NCBI RefSeq assembly: GCF_040546585.1
Contig: NZ_JBEPOC010000001.1
Span: forward strand, 992,001-1,056,000
Length of the DNA: 64,000 nucleotides
Origin: Marmoricola sp. OAE513
Lineage (GTDB): Bacteria > Actinomycetota > Actinomycetes > Propionibacteriales > Nocardioidaceae
Direction: 5' to 3'
Part shown: in pieces, positions 52,862-64,000 of the stretch
Position numbering within the stretch: the first letter of the stretch is position 1
Layout: each line of letters begins with the position of its first letter
Position numbers and translations under genes: made by a program
Notes under the pieces: model-generated
Databases searched by the model: none
Told to the model about the DNA's origin: nothing
The model's input: only the letters and a program-made list of their open reading frames with translations

Positions 52862-52970
52862 GTGCTGAGTCTTCCACCCAGCAGAACGCCCTGGAAAACG
52901 TTCTCACCTGCTCGTGCAGAACCCCTGTTTTCAGGGCAAAACTGTCGGTACCGGTCACTAGGTTCGATGC

Positions 52971-54218
52971 ATGACCACGGCAACTGCTCTCGAGACCGGC
53001 GCGATCCTCGCGACGGCACGACGGGCGCGGGTGCAGGCCGACGAGGCCGAGGCGCAGATCCTGGCAGCCGCCGTCGCGTGGGCCCGGGTGCACGAGACCG
53101 AGGACGTCGACTTCGCTGCCACCTTCGGCGACACCCCGGTGCTCATCGCGGGCGAGGGGGCGCCCTACATCCGCTACGACGCCATCTCCGAGTTCGCGGC
53201 CGTCGTCGGACTCTCCAGCGCGTCGGGGCGGAACCTAATCGGACAGGCGCTCGAGCTCGCCTACCGACTGCCGAAGGTGTGGGACCGGATCCAGCGTGGC
53301 TCGCTGCCGTCGTGGCGTGGTCGCCGGATCGCGGAGGAGACGTTGTCGCTCTCGCAAGAAGCGGCAGCCTTCGTCGACCAGCAGGTCGCACCGTTCGCCC
53401 ACAAGACCAACCTGGCTCAGACCCAGCGCCTCGTCGACGAGGCGATCGCCCGGTTCATGCCCGCCTTCGCCAAGAAGCGGCTCGACGACTCCGCGGAGCA
53501 GCGCCACGTCACCTTCGACCACCAGCAGGTGTCCTTTGCCGGCACGTCGCGCTTCTGGGGTGAGATCGACCTGGTCGACGCCCTCGAGCTCGACCAGGTC
53601 ATCGCCGCGGAGGCCGAAGCGCTCAAGGACCTGGGATCCGACCTTCCGCTCGACATCCGCCGGGCGCAGGCGCTGGGCAACCTCGCCCGCGGCCAGCTCA
53701 CGATCCGCCCCGAGGCGGGGCCGGCCACGCGCGACCTGGTCCTCTACGTGCACCTCGGCGCCGACGGACTCGGCCGCATCGAGAACGCCGGACCGCGTCC
53801 GCTCACCTGCGAGCAGATCGCCGCCTGGGCGCGGATCCCCGAGACCCGCGTGGTCGTGAAGCCGGTGATCGACCTCAACAAGCCGATCAGCACCGAGGCT
53901 TACGAGTGCACCGATGCCATCCGGGAGCACATCACCCTCCGTGACGGCACGTGCATCTTCCCGCACTGCACCCGCCCGGCACGCAGCTGCGATGCTGACC
54001 ACACGGTCCCGTACGACGAGGGCGGTGAGACCGACACGAGGAACCTCGGCTCGCTGTGCCGGTTCCACCACCGGCTCAAGACGCACTCGGGCTGGTACTA
54101 CACCGAGCTCGAGCCAGGGACGTATCTGTGGCGATCGCCCCACGGCTACCAGTTCCTTCGGGATCGTCACGGTACGGAGATCGTGACACCACGGCCGGTG
54201 GACCCGCCCGGCGACTAG
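52971..54218 (+). CDS. DUF222 HNH endonuclease (13E12 repeat family)
   Basis: This 415-residue protein has the N-terminal DUF222 helical region and a C-terminal HNH nuclease with CIFPHCTRPARSCDADHTVP and NLGSLCRFHHRLKTH, supplying zinc and metal ligands. This family is multicopy in actinobacteria and linked to repeats, though no flanking element was seen. TAGGTT lies 6 bases before the ATG (leaderless). The convergent udgB overlaps by 4 bases. Confidence 0.9.
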   Translation: MTTATALETGAILATARRARVQADEAEAQILAAAVAWARVHETEDVDFAATFGDTPVLIAGEGAPYIRYDAISEFAAVVGLSSASGRNLIGQALELAYRLPKVWDRIQRGSLPSWRGRRIAEETLSLSQEAAAFVDQQVAPFAHKTNLAQTQRLVDEAIARFMPAFAKKRLDDSAEQRHVTFDHQQVSFAGTSRFWGEIDLVDALELDQVIAAEAEALKDLGSDLPLDIRRAQALGNLARGQLTIRPEAGPATRDLVLYVHLGADGLGRIENAGPRPLTCEQIAAWARIPETRVVVKPVIDLNKPISTEAYECTDAIREHITLRDGTCIFPHCTRPARSCDADHTVPYDEGGETDTRNLGSLCRFHHRLKTHSGWYYTELEPGTYLWRSPHGYQFLRDRHGTEIVTPRPVDPPGD

Positions 54219-55051
54219 GAGTCAGCCAGTTCCCGGGCGCGGGTGAACACCGCGTCGAGCATGTCCGTCGTGAGTCGTCCGGTGAAGGTGTTGTGCTGCG
54301 ACGGGTGATAGCTCCCCAATAGCGTCACGGTGCCGTTCAGACCCTCGAGCTCGACCTCGGTGGCGTGCCCGAACTTTGGGAGCGGCCGCGGCACGGCGAA
54401 ACCTGCTTCCTTCAGCGACCTCAGCGCGGCCGCCCACCCGAAGGCACCCAGGGTGACGACGACCTTCAGCAAGGGCGCCACCAGCTGGACCTCGCGGAGG
54501 ATCCAGGGGGCGCAGGTGTCCCGCTCGACGGGAGTCGGCTTGTTCTCCGGCGGCGCGCACCGGACCGCGGCGACCATCCGCGCACCCACCAGCGCCTGCC
54601 CGTCGCCGGCATGGACCGAGGTCGCCTGCGTGGCGAGCCCGACGCGGTGCAGCGAGGCGAACAACCAGTCGCCCGAGGAGTCTCCGGTGAACACCCGCCC
54701 GGTGCGGTTGCCGCCGTTCGCTGCCGGGGCCAGTCCGACGATGAGGATCCGCGGTTCGGGGTCACCCCAGCCGGCGATCGGACGGCCCCAGTAGGGCTGG
54801 TCGGCGAACGAGGCCCGTTTGACCGTCGCCACGTCCTCGCGCCACCTCACCAACCGGTCGCACGCCGCGCACACGGAGACCCGCGCCTCGATCTCTGCCA
54901 GGTCGGCGCCCGCGGCGAGCTTCGCGACGCGGTGAGCGGTCTGGGCAACCGGGGTGTCCGACGCGGCGGGGTCCTCGGGCCAGCCGGTCCCGGGCGGCAC
55001 CGGGCTCGCGAACAGCTCCCCGGTCAGCGGGTGCGGCAGGAGCCCGGACAC
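54215..55051 (-). CDS. udgB: Family 5 uracil-DNA glycosylase (UdgB)
   Basis: This 278-residue repair enzyme has motif A GLAPAANGGNRTGRVFTGD and motif B HPSQHNTFTG, typical of family 5 (UDGb). It is also expected to have an iron-sulfur cluster from VSVCAACDRL, CAPPENKPTP and the later DTC. It removes uracil and other deaminated bases. It starts GTG 4 bases after the BrkB stop, at the end of the mfd operon. Confidence 0.92.
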   Translation of the reverse strand: MSGLLPHPLTGELFASPVPPGTGWPEDPAASDTPVAQTAHRVAKLAAGADLAEIEARVSVCAACDRLVRWREDVATVKRASFADQPYWGRPIAGWGDPEPRILIVGLAPAANGGNRTGRVFTGDSSGDWLFASLHRVGLATQATSVHAGDGQALVGARMVAAVRCAPPENKPTPVERDTCAPWILREVQLVAPLLKVVVTLGAFGWAAALRSLKEAGFAVPRPLPKFGHATEVELEGLNGTVTLLGSYHPSQHNTFTGRLTTDMLDAVFTRARELADS

Positions 55052-55055
55052 GACG

Positions 55056-56009
55056 TCAGTCCTCGTCGGGTACCGGCTGGGGTTGCGGACCGTAGACCGG
55101 CGAGCCCGGCTTGCCCTCGAACATGCCGGTCACGTCCACCCGCGGCGCGACCGCGACCGGCACCTTGGGCGGGGCCGCGGCGATCGCCGCGTCGCGGGCG
55201 GCGTCGAGCTCGGCACCGAACAGCAGTGCGAGGTTGGTGAGCCAGAGCCACAGCAGACCGATGATCACACCGGCCAACGAGCCGTAGGTCTTGTCGTAGG
55301 AGGAGAAGTTCGCGACGTAGAACGCGAACCCGGTCGAGATCACGGCCCAGACCAGCAGCGCCACGAACGCACCCGGGGAGAGCAGCCGGACCCGACCCAC
55401 CTTCACGTTCGGGGTGGCGTGGAACAGCAGGGCGACCACGACGACCACGAGGAGGGCGAGCGCCGGCCACTTGGCGATCTCCCAGATGTCGAGCGCCTGC
55501 TGGCCGATCCCGATCTCGCTGCCGACGGAGTCGGCGATCGGGCCGGTCAGCGTGATGATCACCAGACCGACCGCGTTGAACACCACGGCGACCAGCGTGA
55601 TGAGCAGCATGAGGGGCCGGAGCCGCCAGAACGGACGGGTCTCCTCGACCTCGCGCACCTTGTTCATGGCCCGGGAGAACGCTCCGACGTACGCCGAGGA
55701 GGAGTACAACGCCCCGGCGATACCCGCTGCGAGCGTCCAGCTCGCCCCCGAGGTGTTCGACAGCCTGCGTAGCGTCGGCTCGAGGTCGTCGAGCCGCTCG
55801 GCCGACATCAGCGGCGCCAGGATGTCGAGGACGGTCCTGATCGTGTCGTCCGGGTTGCCGACGACCGCGAGCAGCGACAGCAGCGCCAGCGCCGCCGGGA
55901 AGATCGCCAGCACCGCGTAGTAGGTCAGACCGGCGGCGAGGTCGGTGGCATCGTGGCGCGCGAAGTTCTTCGCGGCCGTCACCACCAGGCTCTTGCGGGG
56001 GTCCTTCAT
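55056..56009 (-). CDS. YihY/BrkB family membrane protein
   Basis: The protein is 317 residues from the ATG at 56009, with six membrane helices: DLAAGLTYYAVLAIFPAALA near the N-terminus, LLITLVAVVFNAVG and YGSLAGVIIGLLWLWLTNLA near the C-terminus. The tail is Pro-rich and acidic. The family has been called virulence factor BrkB or ribonuclease BN by error; a transport role is guessed. It overlaps ppx by ATGA. Confidence 0.88.
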   Translation of the reverse strand: MKDPRKSLVVTAAKNFARHDATDLAAGLTYYAVLAIFPAALALLSLLAVVGNPDDTIRTVLDILAPLMSAERLDDLEPTLRRLSNTSGASWTLAAGIAGALYSSSAYVGAFSRAMNKVREVEETRPFWRLRPLMLLITLVAVVFNAVGLVIITLTGPIADSVGSEIGIGQQALDIWEIAKWPALALLVVVVVALLFHATPNVKVGRVRLLSPGAFVALLVWAVISTGFAFYVANFSSYDKTYGSLAGVIIGLLWLWLTNLALLFGAELDAARDAAIAAAPPKVPVAVAPRVDVTGMFEGKPGSPVYGPQPQPVPDED

Positions 56010-56935
56010 GACACGCAGCTCCAAGCGATGCCGTCGACGATGTCGGACTCGGACACCGTCACCGTACCGACTCCGGTGCGCGCCAGGATGCGCTCGAGGA
56101 TCAGCGCGCCGGCGCCGATCACGTCCGCCCGGCCAGGATGCATGTAACCGAGCGCCCGCCGCTCGGTGACGGTCATCGCCAGCAGGGCGTCGATGGTGCG
56201 GCGGACCTCGTCGAGATCGAGCACCGCGAGGTGCACCCGGCTGCGGTCGTACGCCGGGAGGTCCAGCACGCCGGCGGCGACGGTGGTGGCGGTTCCCGCC
56301 ACCCCGACGACGGTCCGCGCGAGCGCGGGATCGACCCGGCAGGTGTCGAGCACCGCGTCGATGTCGGCACGCACGGCGGCGATCTCGTCGGCGGTCGGAG
56401 GATCGGTGCGGAGGTGGCGCTCGGTCAGCCGGACCGACCCGATGTCGAGGGAATGGGCGGTGGTGACCTGACCATCAGCGGTGCCGAGGACGAGCTCGGT
56501 GGACCCGCCGCCGATGTCGAGCACGAGGACGGGTGCAGCTGGGGCGCCGTTGATCCCGAGCACCCGGGTCGCGCCGTCGTACGACGCCCGCGCCTCGACG
56601 TCTCCGGCGATCACCTCCACCTCGACGCCGATCCGCTCCCGGACCGCAGCCGTGAACTCATCGGCGTTCTCGGCATCGCGCGCAGCCGAGGTGGCGCAGA
56701 AGCGGATCACCTCGGGCGCGTGCTCGGCGACCAGGGCGGCGTACTCGTCGAGCGCGACGAAGGCGCGCTGCATCGACTCCGCGGAGATCCGTCCGGTCTC
56801 GTCGACGCCCTGGCCGAGCCGGACGATACGCATCTCCCGGACGTGCTCGACGGCACTCCCGGTGGCCGGGTCCAGGTCGGCGATCAGCAGGCGCAGGGAG
56901 TTGGTGCCGCAGTCGAAGGCGGCGACGCGGGTCAC
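56006..56935 (-). CDS. ppx: Exopolyphosphatase / pppGpp phosphohydrolase (Ppx/GppA)
   Basis: This 309-residue ASKHA-fold enzyme has the phosphate-binding DCGTNSLRLL and DIGGGSTELV motifs and SLDIGSVRLTER. It cuts terminal phosphates from polyphosphate or pppGpp. It is the short actinobacterial form (cf. Rv1026 of M. tuberculosis). The GTG at 56935 overlaps the DUF501 stop (GTGA), preferred over GTG at 56941. Confidence 0.92.
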   Translation of the reverse strand: MTRVAAFDCGTNSLRLLIADLDPATGSAVEHVREMRIVRLGQGVDETGRISAESMQRAFVALDEYAALVAEHAPEVIRFCATSAARDAENADEFTAAVRERIGVEVEVIAGDVEARASYDGATRVLGINGAPAAPVLVLDIGGGSTELVLGTADGQVTTAHSLDIGSVRLTERHLRTDPPTADEIAAVRADIDAVLDTCRVDPALARTVVGVAGTATTVAAGVLDLPAYDRSRVHLAVLDLDEVRRTIDALLAMTVTERRALGYMHPGRADVIGAGALILERILARTGVGTVTVSESDIVDGIAWSCVS

Positions 56936-57429
56936 ACGCACGGACCCTTCGCCCACCAGTCCCCGAGCAGGTCCAAGACCTCGTCGCCCAGCGGGTTCAC
57001 TCCCCTGCCCTGGGCCAGTGACTGTCCGGCCAGCACGTGCAGGCACTTCACCCGGTCGGGCATGCCGCCGGCCGAGATCCCCTCGATCTCCGGGACGTCC
57101 TGGCCCTTCTCGATGCGGATCGCCTCGCGTGCGGCGAGGTACGCCTCGTGAGCGGCCCGGTAGGCGGCGGCGAGCTGCTCGTCCTCCGCGAGCCGGGCCG
57201 ACATCTCCTTCATGACCCCGGTGGCCTCCAGGGTGCCGATCATGCCGGCGGCCCGGGGGCAGGTCAGGTAGTACGTCGTCGGGAACGGCGTCCCGTTGTC
57301 CAGCCGCGGCTCGGTGGTGACCACGTCGGGGTTGCCGCAGGGGCACCGGTGGCCGATCTCGTGGATCGAGCGCGGTACGCGGCCGAGCTGAGCGTTCACC
57401 GCTGCGACGTCGGCGTCGTCGATGGTCAT
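56932..57429 (-). CDS. DUF501 family protein
   Basis: This 165-residue protein opens IDDADVAAVNAQLGRVPRS and carries GHRCPCGNPDVVTTEPRLDN and KCLHVLAGQSLAQGRGVNPLGDE (first residues shown), the DUF501 signature. Cys residues in CPCG and LTCPRAAG may bind metal. The location between ftsB and ppx is conserved in actinobacteria (cf. Rv1025). Function is unknown. Confidence 0.88.
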   Translation of the reverse strand: MTIDDADVAAVNAQLGRVPRSIHEIGHRCPCGNPDVVTTEPRLDNGTPFPTTYYLTCPRAAGMIGTLEATGVMKEMSARLAEDEQLAAAYRAAHEAYLAAREAIRIEKGQDVPEIEGISAGGMPDRVKCLHVLAGQSLAQGRGVNPLGDEVLDLLGDWWAKGPCV

Positions 57430-57442
57430 CGCCGGGTCCTCA

Positions 57443-58024
57443 TCACTGCGGCTTGCCGTCCTTGTTGATCTTGTCCGCCGGGGTGGGCTTGGGCACCAGC
57501 TTCTTGGGCTGGTCCGCCGCCTTGGCGGACTCGCCGATCTTGGTCCACCACGCCTCCGGCTTCTTCTTCGGGTTCGCGATGGTGCTCGGGTCCGCGAGCT
57601 TGTCCTTGCCGGTCAGCGGCTCGCCGTTGCTGTCGAGCACCTGGTACGCCGTCTCGCCCGGGAGCACCCAGCCGAACCGCTCGCGAGCCTGCTGCTCGAC
57701 GTAGCTCGGATCGTTCCACCGGTCCAGCTCGGCCTGCGCCGACCGGATCTCGCGGTTGTACCCGGCGATCTCCGCGTTCAGTTCGGCGATGTGCGAGCGC
57801 TGGTGCAGGTAGGCCCGCATCGAGGACGCGTAGGAGATCACCAGCAGCGCGAAGACCACCAGCAGGATCGCGGCCCGGTTGGTGAACTTGGGTCGCTCGG
57901 CCGGACCGGGACCCGTCGTCCGGGACGGAGGCCGCGGCGGCCGGCCCGCCCCACCGCGCTGGGCGGGACGGGTGTTGCGCGGAGGACGACCTCCGCGCTG
58001 CGGCTTGCGACGCTCCGGTGGCAA
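57443..58024 (-). CDS. ftsB: FtsB/DivIC-like septum formation initiator
   Basis: This 193-residue protein has a Pro/Arg-rich cytosolic N-terminus, one membrane helix (AAILLVVFALLVISYASSM), then a coiled coil (AELNAEIAGYNREIRSAQAE) and the family block DPSYVEQQARERFGWVLPGE. It belongs to the division complex with FtsL and FtsQ. The TTG start at 58024 is supported by GGAG 6 bases upstream. It is 12 bases after eno. Confidence 0.88.
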   Translation of the reverse strand: MPPERRKPQRGGRPPRNTRPAQRGGAGRPPRPPSRTTGPGPAERPKFTNRAAILLVVFALLVISYASSMRAYLHQRSHIAELNAEIAGYNREIRSAQAELDRWNDPSYVEQQARERFGWVLPGETAYQVLDSNGEPLTGKDKLADPSTIANPKKKPEAWWTKIGESAKAADQPKKLVPKPTPADKINKDGKPQ

Positions 58025-58036
58025 CGGGTCTCCGGA

Positions 58037-59362
<1,326 letters not shown>

Positions 59363-59980
59363 CTATCCGGGAGCAGATCCGATCCGACGTACCGCCCCGC
59401 GCAGAGCCTGCTCCGGGTCGACCCCCGCCCGGTGGGACTCGATCACCAGGGCGAGCAGGCGGTCGCCGACGTCCTCGGAGTCGCTCGAGACCTCGACCAC
59501 GCGCCCGGTGCGTTCGAGACGCTCGAGAGCCTTGACCGCACGCAGGAGCGCGGGAAGATCCTCGGGGACGCCGTCCATCAGCCCCTCGCGCGACTTCTCG
59601 AGGGCCTTGATCTGCTCCCACTGCTCGTTGACCGCCACCGCGTCGTCGGCCGGGACCGTCGTGCTGCCCGGGTCGAAGACGTGCGGGTTGCGGCGGCGCA
59701 GCTTGGCGATCAGGTCGCCGGCGACGTCCTCGATGTCGTAGCTGCCGTCCTCCGCGGCGATGGCCGCGTGGAAGAAGACCTGGAGCAGGAGGTCGCCCAG
59801 CTCCTCGCGGAGGTCGTCGTCAGTCCCCTGCTCGATCGCCTCGACGACCTCGTAGGTCTCCTCGAGCAGGTAGCGGACCAGCGACTCGTGGGTCTGGCCG
59901 GACTTCCAGGCGCACTCCCGCCGCAGCTGCGCCATCACGGCCGTCAGCTCGACGAGCCGCGACTCCTGGCGGTCGGCCAC
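59363..59980 (-). CDS. mazG: MazG-family nucleotide pyrophosphohydrolase
   Basis: This 205-residue protein has one MazG domain with the metal-binding EETYEVVEAI and ELGDLLLQV motifs and the KLRRRNPHVF end. M. tuberculosis MazG (Rv1021) is longer; this is the short single-domain form. It removes aberrant nucleotides. The GTG at 59980 lies 8 bases after the lipoprotein stop. Confidence 0.9.
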   Translation of the reverse strand: MADRQESRLVELTAVMAQLRRECAWKSGQTHESLVRYLLEETYEVVEAIEQGTDDDLREELGDLLLQVFFHAAIAAEDGSYDIEDVAGDLIAKLRRRNPHVFDPGSTTVPADDAVAVNEQWEQIKALEKSREGLMDGVPEDLPALLRAVKALERLERTGRVVEVSSDSEDVGDRLLALVIESHRAGVDPEQALRGAVRRIGSAPG

Positions 59981-59988
59981 GACCGGGC

Positions 59989-60702
59989 TCAGCCGCAGCG
60001 CTGGCGCGTCGGCAGGTCGCCGAGGAAGGTCTCTGTGGGCTGCGCCTTGCCGGTGTCCTTCGCGAACTTCGAGACGCGGACCGACAGGGACGGGTCGCCC
60101 GCGACCTGGAGGCCGTCGTCGGACAGGCCGTAGACCGGGTCGACGTCGATGTCGGCCGCCTTGGCCGCTGCTGCCTGAGCGGTGTTCAGCGCATCGGTGA
60201 GGACCTGGTTGGCCTGCTCCTGGCCGAGCTGCTGGAGCGTCGCCTCGCCGATCTGGGCGACGATCGCAGCCTGGATGGCGAGCTGGGCGTCCAGGTACTC
60301 CGAGATCAGGGTGGTCAGCCGCTCGCGGTCCTCGCCCCTGGCCGACTTCTTGATGACCGGCGCGAGGCTGTCCATCGTCTGCTTGACCTGGTCCTGGTCG
60401 GCCTTCGCGTCGGCCTTCTCCGCGATCCGGGCGTCCAGCGCGGTGCTGACCAGGAAGGTCGCCACCTGCGAGCGCGCTTGGGCACGGGAGAGCCTGGGCA
60501 GCTGTCCGGCGGCCTCGGGATTCTTGCCGGCGTCCTCGAAGTAGTCGCACTGGAAGTCGGTGAACAGGTCGACGTCCTTGGCCGAGTACGTCGTGTCGTC
60601 GACCTTGATCGCGACGTCACCCGTCTGGGCGCACCCGGAGAAGGAGAGGAGAGCCACACCGGTGACGGCGAGCCCGGTCAGACGAGACGGCTTCACGAAC
60701 AC
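59989..60702 (-). CDS. SurA-N-like lipoprotein
   Basis: This 237-residue lipoprotein has the lipobox SFSGC (Cys24), followed by a helical domain like the SurA/PrsA N-terminal chaperone region (ALDARIAEKADAKADQDQVK). No prolyl-isomerase domain is present. Such proteins sit between mfd and mazG in many actinobacteria. It starts GTG six bases after mfd. A folding role outside the cell is inferred. Confidence 0.82.
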   Translation of the reverse strand: MFVKPSRLTGLAVTGVALLSFSGCAQTGDVAIKVDDTTYSAKDVDLFTDFQCDYFEDAGKNPEAAGQLPRLSRAQARSQVATFLVSTALDARIAEKADAKADQDQVKQTMDSLAPVIKKSARGEDRERLTTLISEYLDAQLAIQAAIVAQIGEATLQQLGQEQANQVLTDALNTAQAAAAKAADIDVDPVYGLSDDGLQVAGDPSLSVRVSKFAKDTGKAQPTETFLGDLPTRQRCG

Positions 60703-60708
60703 TTCTCC

Positions 60709-64000
<3,292 letters not shown>

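Noticed and set aside
52971-54218. DUF222 HNH gene as part of a mobile intron or intein
   Set aside because: No intron boundaries or split host gene flank it; it is a free-standing member of a multicopy actinobacterial family.

Overview
This window is high-GC DNA from an actinobacterium, most likely a Nocardioides-like member of the Propionibacteriales. The taxonomic reading is an inference. It rests on a mycothiol conjugate amidase gene, actinobacterial protein families throughout, many GTG starts, many apparently leaderless genes, and two blocks that, from memory, follow the Mycobacterium tuberculosis order Rv1074-Rv1086 and Rv1020-Rv1026. No rRNA, CRISPR array, transposase or integrase was seen. 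One tRNA and one riboswitch are present.

Layout. 0.2-5 kb: short-chain cis-prenyl synthase, TrhA/hemolysin III protein, a frameshifted Tat esterase and a DUF255 thioredoxin-domain protein. 4.7-7.8 kb: a zinc-starvation operon with all seven zinc-free ribosomal protein paralogs (L31, L32, S18, L36, L28, L33, S14), an Mrf/CobW-like protein and a Zur repressor, headed by a near-consensus promoter overlapped by a perfect Zur box. 7.8-11.2 kb: a SnoaL-like protein, soxR facing a tandem SnoaL-like gene across a perfect SoxR box, and two tandem lipoproteins. 11.3-18.7 kb: mca, greA, ilvA, a PerM-type transporter, metB and msrA.

18.7-21 kb is an accessory island. It holds five small immunity-like or unknown genes, and two decayed copies of the 3' end of msrA lie among and after them. 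21-30.5 kb holds small unknown genes, lipoproteins, an F420/FMN-type oxidoreductase and a copper module (copper-type lipoprotein, CopC-CopD fusion, YcnI). 30.5-32.1 kb is an ECF41 sigma factor with its carboxymuconolactone-decarboxylase-like partner and a matching promoter. 32-36 kb: GH2 hydrolase, YigZ, cystathionine beta-synthase. 36-46.5 kb is rich in secreted proteins: a degenerate M23 plus EEP-nuclease fusion, a GDSL hydrolase, a GH5 endoglycoceramidase-like enzyme, a GH16-like lectin and two GH16 enzymes. 46.5-50.9 kb is a translationally coupled operon of an orphan adenine methylase, a flavin monooxygenase, a bile-acid-symporter-family transporter and an SDR epimerase.

50.8-64 kb: an NlpC/P60 hydrolase behind a c-di-AMP (ydaO) riboswitch, a tRNA with anticodon UAA, peptide deformylase, an ACT protein and an HNH protein, then a long minus-strand operon running mfd (cut by the window edge), SurA-like lipoprotein, mazG, eno, ftsB, DUF501, ppx, BrkB, udgB. 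Working together, the genes cover zinc-sparing ribosome remodelling, redox and copper response, sulfur amino acid metabolism (metB, cbs, ilvA, msrA, mca), cell-wall and glycan processing, and genome maintenance (mfd, mazG, udgB).
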